This document shows positions 17,817-27,763 of a stretch of DNA of 64,000 bases, in pieces (positions within the stretch are counted from its first letter, which is position 1; each line of letters opens with the position of its first letter). The translations under genes and the position numbers were made by a program. The notes beneath the pieces were generated by a model, which did no database searches, was not told the origin of the DNA, and worked only from the letters and a program-made list of their open reading frames with translations. Source of the DNA: Candidatus Bathyarchaeota archaeon (GTDB lineage Archaea > Thermoproteota > Bathyarchaeia > Bathyarchaeales > Bathycorpusculaceae); assembly GCA_003141855.1 (NCBI GenBank), contig PLNS01000012.1, positions 117,057 through 181,056 of the forward strand, written 5' to 3'.

Positions 17817-19895
17817 TTAATAGGTTTTTGGTTGATACACACACCAAGGGTCCTCAGTCAAATAATCATTTTTTATCTCTGTGGGTTCATGGAGGTCACC
17901 GCAGTAATCGATGAAATCGCTTGAAAGACCATAAGCGCGTGCTCTGCAACCGCCGCATAGTGAGCGGTATTCACATGCGCCACATTTCCCCTTCAAAGAG
18001 TTCGGATCCCGTAGAGCTTTGAATACGGGTGAATCAAACCAGGTTTCTTTGAAGCTTTTCTCTCGAATGTTTCCAAGTTTTATGGGTAAGTAGGGGCATG
18101 GTGTTACATCTCCGTTGGGGTAAATGCGACAGTAATACAAGCCTGCCATGCAGCCTCGAACCCACTGTCTCATGTCTAAACCCATGCCTTTGGCGATTCG
18201 CATGAACTGTGGCGCGCAGGAAGGTCTCACGTTCAACTTGTGTTTTGCGACTTTTGCGAACGTGTTGGTAATCATGTCCTCGTATTTTTGGGGTGAGATG
18301 TCTGTTAGTTTGGCGCCGCGGCCTGTTGGTACAAGGAAGAACAGGTGGAAGTTTTCAACGCCTATTCCCTCTGCCAAACTCATGATGTCGTCTATTTGGT
18401 TGTAGTTCTGCTGAGTTAGCGTGGTATTTACTTGGACGAGCACATTATTTTTCCTTAGCGCCTTGCATGCGTTGACTGCTTTTTCCCATGCGCCGTCTAC
18501 TCCTCTGAACTCATCGTGCTGCGCTGGAATGTTTGAGTCTAGGCTGATTGAAACCGTTGCTATACCCGCTGCCTTAAGCTTGGTCGCAATAGTGTCGTCG
18601 ATGAGGCTTCCGTTGCTTCCGAGTCCCATCTTCAAACCCTTAGATGCGCCGTACTCAATGAGTTCATAGATGTCTGGGCGCAAAAGGGGTTCACCGCCGC
18701 TGAGTATGAGTAGTGGCTTGCTAACTTGGCATATTTGGTCCATGAGATTTTTGCCTTCTTGAGTGGTTAATTCATTGGTGAGCTTTTTTTCTGTGGCGTT
18801 GATGTAGCAGTGACTGCACTTCATGTTGCATTCGCGGGTAACGTTCCAAGACATTACCAGCGGAATAAACCGTTCCGATGTCTTGGCTTCTGGTGAATAA
18901 GCCAGTTTGAGGTAGAATTCGCAGTTGCCATGGGAAGCTATCAGTTTAGGCTGCCACAACGTAAACGGGAAGGGCAGAACCGTGTCGAGCATAGCTTTGG
19001 CGTGGGCAAAACAGAAATGCGTACAAAACAGCGCCGAAACCTTATCGTCTACACCGTACTTCTCCGAAGCGTAACTGTAGCTTCCAAAAATGGGGCAGTT
19101 CAAGAATTCCATGTGTCCGTCGAGGGTTTCTGTGCTCATGGTCATGTTGATGAAGTGGTCGCTTAACATGACTGACTGGAGTTTTTCTCGGCGCATGCCA
19201 ACTTTAAGCGTTACATCAAGAGCGATGCTGACGGTTTCCTGGCCAAATTTTTCCTGCACACGCGCCATAGCATTTCCAAGTGCTGACAGACCGATGGTTT
19301 TGGCTAGTTCGGCTGTAACCAGTAGACCTTTGATTGTTTCGTACTCTTGAATTAAACGCATCTTTATTACTTGTTGTGCCCAATCGTGAAACAGTTTTTC
19401 TAATGCTTCGCCCGCTTCGGGGTTCTTGTTGCTTAGCATGCTTTCGACTTTTTTGTTCTCTTGCTTTAGCTTGGTGAAAAGGTTGATTTTTTGTTCTGTT
19501 CCCAACCTTGCACTTGTGGTTATCTCCTGCAAATCCGCGGGGAGGGGAGCTACTTCTTTAGTGAGCTCTTTAGCGTCAGCCTCAAAATCGCCATAAATCT
19601 TGTTTAACTGCGCAGACACATTAGGCAACTCTACATTCAACTCGCCAAGCAGAACTTGGGTTTCCGACTCCATCTTCGTAACCATGGCCATATGGTACAG
19701 AAGTGAACCAGCCATGCCCGGGTCGGCTTGCTTGCCCATTACTCCATTGAAAATTTGGTTAAACAACCGCTTTGCCAAATCAAAATCCTGATTTTCTATG
19801 GCGGCTTGGGCTTCGCTGAGTTTCTGTCGGCGACTAAGTAAGAGTTGAGCCCATTTATGGCATTGCCTAACGTCAAAGTTTGTTAACGCGTCCAC
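17817..19895 (-). CDS. Radical SAM/SPASM protein with a long N-terminal domain
   Basis: RECNMKCSHCYINA (CxxxCxxC), LSGGEPLLRPD, SPASM cysteines CPYLP...CGACEYRSLCGGCRARAYG. Confidence 0.92.
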   Translation of the reverse strand: MDALTNFDVRQCHKWAQLLLSRRQKLSEAQAAIENQDFDLAKRLFNQIFNGVMGKQADPGMAGSLLYHMAMVTKMESETQVLLGELNVELPNVSAQLNKIYGDFEADAKELTKEVAPLPADLQEITTSARLGTEQKINLFTKLKQENKKVESMLSNKNPEAGEALEKLFHDWAQQVIKMRLIQEYETIKGLLVTAELAKTIGLSALGNAMARVQEKFGQETVSIALDVTLKVGMRREKLQSVMLSDHFINMTMSTETLDGHMEFLNCPIFGSYSYASEKYGVDDKVSALFCTHFCFAHAKAMLDTVLPFPFTLWQPKLIASHGNCEFYLKLAYSPEAKTSERFIPLVMSWNVTRECNMKCSHCYINATEKKLTNELTTQEGKNLMDQICQVSKPLLILSGGEPLLRPDIYELIEYGASKGLKMGLGSNGSLIDDTIATKLKAAGIATVSISLDSNIPAQHDEFRGVDGAWEKAVNACKALRKNNVLVQVNTTLTQQNYNQIDDIMSLAEGIGVENFHLFFLVPTGRGAKLTDISPQKYEDMITNTFAKVAKHKLNVRPSCAPQFMRIAKGMGLDMRQWVRGCMAGLYYCRIYPNGDVTPCPYLPIKLGNIREKSFKETWFDSPVFKALRDPNSLKGKCGACEYRSLCGGCRARAYGLSSDFIDYCGDLHEPTEIKNDYLTEDPWCVYQPKTY

Positions 19896-20034
19896 ACCCT
19901 TGAGGCATAGATTCCCAGTTGATAGTAAAAAAGGTTAACGGTGCCTGAGTTGCTTTAGCAATAATGCATCTATATGTAGTTGGGGTTTCGATAAACTAAT
20001 TAACCTCAAAACGGAACATAGCCAGTTATAATGG

Positions 20035-20331
20035 GTGATTGATTTGATTCCTGATTGGATTTACGCATTAGTCGGTTTTCTGATTATGTTAGGTATGCTT
20101 GGAGGAATTGGAATTAACAAGCCAAGAGGCATGAGTGTTAAAATGTGGTGCGTGGGTTACTTAGCGGTCGCGTTGGGTTTTGATGCGCTGGTTGTTGTTG
20201 GTTTACTGGGTCAGTATTCGTGGCTTACGAATCTGCTTGTGGGGCTTTCCGCGGGCGCCGCCACAGGCTTAGCTATCCACGTAATGCATCACATTAACGA
20301 AGAAGACGCGAACCCAACTTTTATGAGCTAA
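20035..20331 (+). CDS. Small membrane protein
   Basis: 98-aa ORF with three hydrophobic segments. Confidence 0.6.
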   Translation: MIDLIPDWIYALVGFLIMLGMLGGIGINKPRGMSVKMWCVGYLAVALGFDALVVVGLLGQYSWLTNLLVGLSAGAATGLAIHVMHHINEEDANPTFMS

Positions 20332-20385
20332 AAAAACCCTGATGCCTTTAGGGTACTTTAAATCATTAGTGCTCAAGCGTTTCTT

Positions 20386-20700
20386 CTAAAGGGCGGCGAT
20401 TATAACTGCGATTATGCCGCTTAAGAAAACTCCATCAAACGTGCCTGCGCCGCCTATGCTTGCGACGGGTGCACCGAGTTTGGTTATTCTGTGGAGGTTA
20501 AGAAGGTCCGCTCCTATCAGTGTTCCAAGCACGCCTGAAACGTAAGCTATTGCCAAAGGTGCGCCTGGAGCAAGAACGATAGCTGTTATGGCTGCGACTA
20601 TCGGCGGGATGAATGCTGGCCCCGCCACGGCGGCTAATATAAGAAAAAGTATGACAAAGAAAGAATAATTATGCGGATAATACACCGATTTTCCACCCAT
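20386..20700 (-). CDS. DUF1614-like membrane protein
   Basis: LLNLHRITKLGAPVASIGGAGTFDGVFLSGIIAVIIAAL signature. Confidence 0.8.
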   Translation of the reverse strand: MGGKSVYYPHNYSFFVILFLILAAVAGPAFIPPIVAAITAIVLAPGAPLAIAYVSGVLGTLIGADLLNLHRITKLGAPVASIGGAGTFDGVFLSGIIAVIIAAL

Positions 20701-20702
20701 CG

Positions 20703-20855
20703 TTACACCTCAACTTCTAAACAGCGCTTGAAGATAGCGCCGTTATTTTTTGCAATTTCTGTTTCGGTTTTGCGTCCATCGGCTAATAATTCTTTTAGGA
20801 TTTTTGCTTGGACTGCGGTAACTTGCTCGGTTAAGACTGATACCCTCTGAGTCAT
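20703..20855 (-). CDS. Unannotated 50-aa small ORF directly upstream of the DUF1614-like gene
   Basis: Hand translation MTQRVSVLTEQVTAVQAKILKELLADGRKTETEIAKNNGAIFKRCLEVEV*; stop lies 2 nt before the ATG of the next gene. Confidence 0.5.
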   Translation of the reverse strand: MTQRVSVLTEQVTAVQAKILKELLADGRKTETEIAKNNGAIFKRCLEVEV

Positions 20856-21071
20856 GATATTTTTTCATTATAATTAATTAATCGTGTATTTAGCATTTAC
20901 TTATTGAACTGTCTTATTCCCAAAGACAATAAATGTAGATATTATAGCCTTTTTCTACCAAAAAAAGCAAAATTATCTAATAATAGGTAAAGTTTTGGAA
21001 AAATTTATATGCTCAAACGCCAAATTAGGCTACAAGATAACCAAATTCAATAAATTGGCTATTCTTTAAAA

Positions 21072-23651
21072 ATGAAAGGAAATAAAAAGAAAATGAAAAC
21101 AAATAAAATATTCGCAATGTTGATAATATTGGCTTTTGCAGTTTCAATCATACCTATGACACAAGTTAAAGCACAGACAGCACCTACAGTGAAAACTTAC
21201 CCCGTCGGCGATGTTGTACCCAATCCAACAGGTGTTGGGCAGCAAGTTTTGGTAAAATTCGGAATTTTACAGCAGGCAGGCTCCGTAAACTTTGGATGGA
21301 CACGTTTGACAGTAACTGTCGTTAAACCTGATGGCACAACAGAAACACTCGGGCCATTCAATACAGACTCAACAGGCTCATCCGGTACGCTTTATACACC
21401 TACACAAGTTGGCAACTACACGTTTACGACACACTTCCCTCAACAAACAAACCCTGTAGATTACTTCAACATGGAAGGAGGTAACATGATCTTGGCAGGT
21501 ACTGTACTCCTAGCGAGCACTAGCGACCCATACGTACTTACTGTAACAAACGAACCCCGCCCAATCAGATCTGGCGTTGCACTTCCAACTGAATACTGGA
21601 GTCGTCCGATTGATGCACAGCTCAGGGAATGGTACTCAATCTCAGGAAACTGGGTTGGTGTACCTGACCAGAATAATAATTATTGGGTAAGCAATGCACT
21701 CTATAACGACTATGCCCCAGAATCAGCCCACGTACTATGGGCAAACCAATTGACTACTGGAGGACTATCCGGAGGCCTATGGGGCGACGGTCAAGTACCA
21801 GCAGCCTCTGAATCAGGCGACGCATACGAAGGCAAATTCCCTGGCTCAATAATATTGAACGGAGTCCTCTATTACATGAGAACAGATCCAGGTACCCAGA
21901 GCACCCTCTTTGCAGTAGATTTACACACTGGAAAAACACTGTGGACTAGTAACGACATTTCGCTATCGTTTGGTCAAATCTTTTACTTCAACAGTTACAA
22001 CGTTGACGGTATATACACTTATCTCTGGCAAGAAACAAGTACTATGAATCCAGATTTCAGCTCTAACACAACTTACACAGCATTCGACCCCTTCGATGGC
22101 AATCAGCAGATGCAGATCAAAAACGTACCTTCAGGCGTTAGAGCATATGGTCCAAGCGGCGAAATCCTCATCTACCAAATAGACTACGCTAATAAATGGA
22201 TGGCTCTTTGGAACTCAACTGATTGCGGACTTCAGAATGCAGTTATTGGCACTCCTGACTATGGCAGTTGGGGTAACACAGCTCACGGAACAGCATTGGG
22301 ACCAGGATTAGATGGCGCAAACCCGAGATGCTACTCATGGAACGTATCAATCCCCGCAGGATTAATAGCTGGCACTTCATTCTTCGCACCAATATTGAAG
22401 GTTTACCCAGACAGAGTAATGTCCATGGACTTCAATGCAACACAAGTCAGAGTATGGGCATTAAGTACAGCACTAGGCTCGAGAGGAACATTACTATTCG
22501 ACAAAACATGGCAAGCACCAGCTGAATGGCTAGCAGGCACTAATACTTTGAACTATGTTGGCGCAACCAGCGAAGTTAAAAACGGTGTTATCGCACTATG
22601 GGACAAAGAACTAAGGACACACTACGCGTTTAGTACAGAAACCGGAAACTATCTATGGGCAACTGCTCCTGAAGCTTGGCAAGACGCTTACGGATGGGGC
22701 AATGCAGAGCACACTTGGTACTTTGCCTACGGTAAACTCTATTCAGTTGGCATTGGCGGTATAGTCTATGCTTATGATCTAGCGACAGGAAAAACAACGT
22801 GGACCTATACAATGTCGGATCCATACAACGAACCGGTAACTGGCAACAACTGGTGGGGCTGGATAGATCTGATTGTGGATGGCAAAATATATGTCGGCTC
22901 ACTTGAGCACTCAGCTGAGAATCCAGTACCGCGAGGTGCACCATACATCTGCATCAACGCAACCGATGGCAGTGAAATCTGGCGCGTCAACGGTATGTTC
23001 CGTGAAACCCGATGGGGTGGCAACGGAATCATCGGCGACAGCATCATAACTACCATGGACACCTATGACCAACGCATATACGCAATAGGCAAAGGGCCTA
23101 CCGCTATCACAGTTGATGCACCTAACATTGGGGTTCCATCAGGCAATAGCTTAGTGATACGAGGCACAGTCACCGACACTTCCCCAGGAACAAACGACAA
23201 CTCTATGAAAACTCGGTTCCCCAACGGCGTACCAGCGGTATCTGACGAAAGCCAAAGCGAATGGATGCTATACATATACAAGCAATTCGAACGCCCATCC
23301 AACGCAACCGGTGTACCAGTCATAATCGATGTGATCGATGCTAACGGCAACTCCAGAAACATCGGCGCAACAATAAGCGACTCCAACGGAGCCTACAGCT
23401 TTAGTTGGATGCCTGACATTCCAGGAAAATACTCAGTCTTCGTTACCTTCACCGGCTCTAAAGCTTACTATGGATCCTCCGCTGAAAGCGCCTTCGTCGT
23501 CGACTCAGCACCAGACGCAACCGTAGCACCTACAGAACATCCAGCATCAATGGCTGATCAGTACTTCCTGCCACTATCGATCGGTATGATATTGGCGATA
23601 CTCGTAATCGGCGCAATCCTTGCACTGCTGCTACTCAGGAAACGACCATAA
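21072..23651 (+). CDS. Secreted PQQ-like beta-propeller protein with C-terminal TM anchor
   Basis: N-terminal signal peptide (IFAMLIILAFAVSIIPMTQVKAQ), repeats such as LFAVDLHTGKTLW and VYAYDLATGKTTWTY, C-terminal TM ending LLLLRKRP. Confidence 0.85.
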   Translation: MKGNKKKMKTNKIFAMLIILAFAVSIIPMTQVKAQTAPTVKTYPVGDVVPNPTGVGQQVLVKFGILQQAGSVNFGWTRLTVTVVKPDGTTETLGPFNTDSTGSSGTLYTPTQVGNYTFTTHFPQQTNPVDYFNMEGGNMILAGTVLLASTSDPYVLTVTNEPRPIRSGVALPTEYWSRPIDAQLREWYSISGNWVGVPDQNNNYWVSNALYNDYAPESAHVLWANQLTTGGLSGGLWGDGQVPAASESGDAYEGKFPGSIILNGVLYYMRTDPGTQSTLFAVDLHTGKTLWTSNDISLSFGQIFYFNSYNVDGIYTYLWQETSTMNPDFSSNTTYTAFDPFDGNQQMQIKNVPSGVRAYGPSGEILIYQIDYANKWMALWNSTDCGLQNAVIGTPDYGSWGNTAHGTALGPGLDGANPRCYSWNVSIPAGLIAGTSFFAPILKVYPDRVMSMDFNATQVRVWALSTALGSRGTLLFDKTWQAPAEWLAGTNTLNYVGATSEVKNGVIALWDKELRTHYAFSTETGNYLWATAPEAWQDAYGWGNAEHTWYFAYGKLYSVGIGGIVYAYDLATGKTTWTYTMSDPYNEPVTGNNWWGWIDLIVDGKIYVGSLEHSAENPVPRGAPYICINATDGSEIWRVNGMFRETRWGGNGIIGDSIITTMDTYDQRIYAIGKGPTAITVDAPNIGVPSGNSLVIRGTVTDTSPGTNDNSMKTRFPNGVPAVSDESQSEWMLYIYKQFERPSNATGVPVIIDVIDANGNSRNIGATISDSNGAYSFSWMPDIPGKYSVFVTFTGSKAYYGSSAESAFVVDSAPDATVAPTEHPASMADQYFLPLSIGMILAILVIGAILALLLLRKRP

Positions 23652-23871
23652 AAACAAACAGAAAAAATAATTCCTCCCCTTTTTTAGTCTTTAAATCGAT
23701 GAGAAAAATATGGGGCTGAGTAGGCTCTCGCAAATATTCACTACATAATAGCATAGTTTAAGAAGCGTTTTTGCATTTTCGCTCTTCTTCCTTAAGTTTA
23801 GTCCAGAGCCTCAGCAAACCCTACTATTCTAAACTTCTTAACCAGTTATTTCATCGCAAATTAATTTGATT

Positions 23872-23995
23872 TGGCGCCGGGGAAGGGATTCGAACCCCTG
23901 CGAGCACGAAGCCCACTAGCTAACTTGCCTTTTAGGCTTTAGCCCTCTTTTGTTAGATCTCGAGGCTAGCGCGATAACCACTCCGCCACCCCGGC
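23872..23995 (-). tRNA. tRNA-Ser(CGA) with 37-nt intron at 37/38 and encoded CCA
   Basis: GCCGGGG/CCCCGGC acceptor, CTAGC/GCTAG anticodon stem, loop CUCGAG-intron-A, intron 23922-23958, long variable arm, AGGGG TTCGAAT CCCTT T-arm, GCCA end. Confidence 0.92.
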
Positions 23996-24090
23996 TCCAG
24001 CCTAAACATTTGCAGTTGTGGCTAAAAGAGTTTTCAGTGTCATATGCAGTTATTGGCTAAGTTTTCACGCGCGTGGGTTTGCATTTTTCT

Positions 24091-24127
24091 GCTTTAAATA
24101 AGGGGGTATAGCCAAGTGAGACACTAT
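24091..24127 (-). repeat. Degenerate copy of dispersed intergenic element
   Basis: RC CAATAGTGTCTCACTTGGCTATACCCCCTTATTTAAAGC resembles CAATAGTGACCTACCCCCTATAGG...; shares GCTTTAAATAAGGGGG with 60182. Confidence 0.45.
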
Positions 24128-24373
24128 TGTCCCACGTAGCCTAATTTAGACTGAAAAAGGCGAAAAAAGCCCTAAATTCCATTTCCAATAGGTCAGCGAA
24201 TTTTGTTTTCATATGTTGCAAACGATAGCTAACCCAAAAAGCGCTCTTAGCAACAGGAAGCAACTAGAAATCGTCAATTCGTTTTTTCAACAGATTGCAC
24301 ATGCTTTTGCGTTTTTGATGGCAACGTTTATAACTTAATCTACTATTTGCTAAAGGCGCGAAGCGGAAGTACT

Positions 24374-25387
24374 ATGGGACATCGTAAAACTCATGCTCCA
24401 AAACATGGTTCATTAGCCTATTTACCTAGGCATCGTTCTAAAAAACCAACTGCGCGAATTCGATACTGGCCAGAAATAAAGTCAGAATCTCCTAAACTTT
24501 TAGGTTTCTCAGCCTACAAAGCAGGCATGACTTATGTATTCACAATCGAGGACCGTAAACGTTCTCCTCACTTTGGAAAAGAAGTCGCGCGAGCAGTAAC
24601 CATCCTAGAAACGCCACCTATCCTTGTATGTGGCATTCGAACTTACACTAAAACACCATACGGGCTCCAAAACATAACGGAAGCCTGGATGAAAGACCCA
24701 CCAGCCATACTAGACCGACTGCTGGTTTTGCCAGATACCTTTAACACTGAAGCCATGCTTGAAAAATTGCAGCAAAATCTCGAACAAACAAATGTAGTTC
24801 GAGTTATCACCGCCACACAGCCATCACAAACTAGTCTTTCAAAGAAGAAGCCTGAAGCATGCGAAATCCAACTCGGCGGCGGAACAATCCCCCAGCAATT
24901 CGAGTATGCTAAGCAACTTTTAGGCAAAACAGTTACTCCTGAAGAGGTCTTCAAAGACGGACAATACATTGACATTGGCGGAATCACCGTGGGTAAAGGT
25001 TTCCAAGGTCCAGTTAAACGTTGGGGAGTAACTTGCCTTCAGCATAAAGGCAGAAAAACAAAACGAGGCATCGCAACTTTAGGTCCATGGAATCCGCACC
25101 ACTTGATGTACTCAATTCCAAGAGCTGGACAGATGGGTTATCATCAACGCATCGAATTCAACAAGCGCATACTAAAAATCGGTAAAAACGGCAAAGAAGT
25201 CACCGTTAAAGGCGGATACATCCGTTACGGCGAAGTAAACGGACCATACGTCCTACTCGCAGGCAGCATACCTGGAACAGAAAAACGCCAAATCCGCCTA
25301 AGAGTTCCTGCACGTCCACCACGCGAAATACCGGAAGCAGCACCACAAGTCACATATATATCGCTGGAATCCCCACAAGGAAAATAA
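24374..25387 (+). CDS. rpl3: 50S ribosomal protein L3 (uL3)
   Basis: MGHRKTHAPKHGSLAYLPR; GKGFQGPVKRWGV; ATG at 24374 preferred over the ORF-track start at 24347. Confidence 0.97.
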   Translation: MGHRKTHAPKHGSLAYLPRHRSKKPTARIRYWPEIKSESPKLLGFSAYKAGMTYVFTIEDRKRSPHFGKEVARAVTILETPPILVCGIRTYTKTPYGLQNITEAWMKDPPAILDRLLVLPDTFNTEAMLEKLQQNLEQTNVVRVITATQPSQTSLSKKKPEACEIQLGGGTIPQQFEYAKQLLGKTVTPEEVFKDGQYIDIGGITVGKGFQGPVKRWGVTCLQHKGRKTKRGIATLGPWNPHHLMYSIPRAGQMGYHQRIEFNKRILKIGKNGKEVTVKGGYIRYGEVNGPYVLLAGSIPGTEKRQIRLRVPARPPREIPEAAPQVTYISLESPQGK

Positions 25388-25400
25388 GGTGAAATGAGTC

Positions 25401-26186
25401 ATGGCACAAAAAACAGCAGAAATCTTTGACTTGCAAGGCAAAGCAACAGGTAAAATTACGCTTCCAAGCGTTTTCTCTACACCCCTAAGACCCGACGTAA
25501 TAAAACGCGCCGTCTTAGCCATACAATCCAACAGAAGACAGCCACAAGGCAGAGATCCCATGGCTGGAAAGAAAACCACTGCTGAATCACGCGGAACAGG
25601 CAGCGGAACCGCAAGAGTTCCACGCATTAAAAGCGGCAGTGGAAGAGCAGCTTTTGCTCCAAGCACCGTTAAAGGAAGACAGCCACACCCGCCAAGAGCC
25701 GAAAAAAAAATACTGAGGGCCATTCCAAAGAAGGAAGCAAAATTAGCTTTAACTTCAGCCATCGCAGCAACTGCACAAAAAGAAACCGTGACTTCCCGCG
25801 GACACAAAATCGGGAACGTTCCCCAGTTTCCATTGGTAGTTGAAGATGCCCTTGAAGGCTTAACGAAGGCAAAAGAAGTCGAAGACGCATTCACAAGCCT
25901 TGGCATAGCCGAGGACTTAACCAGAGTACGGGATAGCCGCAGCGTTCGCGCAGGCAAAGGCAAGCGCAGAGGCAGAAAAATGAAGCAGGCCGTTGGACCA
26001 CTCATCGTAGTTGTTGACGGGAAAAGCTTAGTTAATGCCGCCAGCAACCTTCCAGGCGTCCAAGTGACAACCGTGGCTAACCTTAACACTGAAATGCTTG
26101 CACCAGGAACTCACCCAGGACGATTAACCGTTTGGACTAATGGCGCTATCGAAAAATTAACCACCCTTTATGGAGAACAAATGTAA
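25401..26186 (+). CDS. rpl4: 50S ribosomal protein L4 (uL4)
   Basis: LPSVFSTPLRPDVIKRAV; AESRGTGSGTARVPRIKSG. Confidence 0.97.
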   Translation: MAQKTAEIFDLQGKATGKITLPSVFSTPLRPDVIKRAVLAIQSNRRQPQGRDPMAGKKTTAESRGTGSGTARVPRIKSGSGRAAFAPSTVKGRQPHPPRAEKKILRAIPKKEAKLALTSAIAATAQKETVTSRGHKIGNVPQFPLVVEDALEGLTKAKEVEDAFTSLGIAEDLTRVRDSRSVRAGKGKRRGRKMKQAVGPLIVVVDGKSLVNAASNLPGVQVTTVANLNTEMLAPGTHPGRLTVWTNGAIEKLTTLYGEQM

Positions 26187-26446
26187 TGGACATTAATGAA
26201 ATAATCACTTTTCCATTAATGACAGAATCCGCCAGCGTAATGGTTGAAAGAGACAACAAACTAATCTTCATAGTCAACCTCAAAGCTGGCAAAACCGATG
26301 TCAAACGCGCTGTTGAGACCCTCTACGAAGTCAAAGTTAAAAAAGTAAACCTGCTCATCACTCCTCAAGGCGTAAAAAAAGCGTTCGTGAAGCTGACACC
26401 AGAATTCAAAGCTTCAGACGTCGCAATAAAACTTGGAATACTCTAA
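26186..26446 (+). CDS. rpl23: 50S ribosomal protein L23 (uL23)
   Basis: FPLMTESASVMVERDNKLIFIVNLKAGKTDVKRAVETLYEVKVKKVN. Confidence 0.97.
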   Translation: MDINEIITFPLMTESASVMVERDNKLIFIVNLKAGKTDVKRAVETLYEVKVKKVNLLITPQGVKKAFVKLTPEFKASDVAIKLGIL

Positions 26447-26466
26447 ACATACAGAAGGCATGACTT

Positions 26467-27207
26467 ATGGGAAAACGAATTCGTGTTCAAAGACGTGGTC
26501 GCGGTGGACGAAACTTCCGTGCCAATACTCACAAACGTGTTGCTCCTGCAAAGTATCCTGCAATAGCACCCAAACAATCCTTTGAGCTTCAACTAACCGG
26601 CACCATCGAAGACCTTGTTCATGATCCAGGCCGCGGTTCACCACTCTCACTAGTCAAATTCGAGAACGGCTTATCCATTTACACAGTTGTTCCTGAAGGC
26701 GTTTTCACTGGGCAACAAATCTGCTATGGCGGAAAAGCTCCAGCTGAAATAGGCAACATTATACCCTTGGGAAAAGTTCCTGAAGGAACAATTGTTTGCG
26801 ACATTGAGCTTCGTCCAGGTGACGGAGGAAAAATGGCTAAGTCTTCAGGCGCTTACGCTACTGTTGTCGGTCACACTCCACAAGGCACTATGATTCGCTT
26901 ACCCTCCGGAAGAACAAGATACGTTGATGATTACTGTTTATCCACTGTCGGTGTAATTTCTGCATCTGGAAGAATCGATAAGCCTTTCCTGAAGGCAGGC
27001 GCGAAATTCCATCTGATGAAGGCTAAAGGTCACACGTACCCAAGAACTAGCGGTCGCAAAATGGTTCCCGCTTGCCACCCATACGGTAGTAGCAAACGTA
27101 GCGCTCGCAGATGCACAACAACTTCGCACGGTGCTCCACCAGGACAGAAAGTCGGATTGATCGCTGCAAGGGGTCCAGGACAGAAGAAGAAACGGGCAAT
27201 ACGGTAA
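26467..27207 (+). CDS. rpl2: 50S ribosomal protein L2 (uL2)
   Basis: GKRIRVQRRGRGG; DIELRPGDGGKMAKSSGAYATVVGH; VSRSTTSHGAPPGQKVG-type C-terminus. Confidence 0.97.
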   Translation: MGKRIRVQRRGRGGRNFRANTHKRVAPAKYPAIAPKQSFELQLTGTIEDLVHDPGRGSPLSLVKFENGLSIYTVVPEGVFTGQQICYGGKAPAEIGNIIPLGKVPEGTIVCDIELRPGDGGKMAKSSGAYATVVGHTPQGTMIRLPSGRTRYVDDYCLSTVGVISASGRIDKPFLKAGAKFHLMKAKGHTYPRTSGRKMVPACHPYGSSKRSARRCTTTSHGAPPGQKVGLIAARGPGQKKKRAIR

Positions 27208-27261
27208 AACACTAAAGGAAACTATAATAGAGGTTAAATCAAGTTTAGGTGAAGATGAAAG

Positions 27262-27666
27262 ATGCCGAAAGAATTTAGCTACCGTGGACACAGCCTCAAC
27301 AGTTTAACAAGCATGTCTATGGATGAATTCATCAATATGCTTCCCTCACGCCAAAGAAGAAGCCTAACACGCGGACTAACACCAGAACAGCGCATACTGC
27401 TCGAAAAACTACGTGAAGCAAAAGAAGCCCAAAAACAAGGCAAAGACGTCAGCCTAAAAACTCACGTCCGAGACCTAATCATTCTCCCAGAGATGGTGGG
27501 CATAAAAATCGCCGTGCACAACGGCAAAGAATTCGTCGCCATGGAAATCAAACCAGAAATGATCGGACACTACCTTGGCGAATTTGCCATAACTAACAAG
27601 CCGGTTAGGCATGGAACCCCAGGTATCGGCGCGTCACGTTCGTCAATGTATGTGCCGCTAAAATAA
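27262..27666 (+). CDS. rps19: 30S ribosomal protein S19 (uS19)
   Basis: [61 protein letters not shown]. Confidence 0.97.
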   Translation: MPKEFSYRGHSLNSLTSMSMDEFINMLPSRQRRSLTRGLTPEQRILLEKLREAKEAQKQGKDVSLKTHVRDLIILPEMVGIKIAVHNGKEFVAMEIKPEMIGHYLGEFAITNKPVRHGTPGIGASRSSMYVPLK

Positions 27667-27763
27667 ACCAGTCTTTTCTTTATTTTCTTCTTTGTTTTGT
27701 TGATGCTTTCGTATACAGAAGATTATGCTTAATTTTTTAATGTGTTATTGACTTAGAAAACGA

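Noticed and set aside
17817-17819. Stop-codon recoding (Sec/Pyl) extending the radical SAM protein
   Set aside because: The stop is TAA, not TGA or TAG, and the extension ends after 36 codons.
25298-26089. 263-aa minus-strand ORF
   Set aside because: Antisense to the L3/L4 genes; low-complexity hydrophobic/Ser-rich translation is typical of shadow ORFs.
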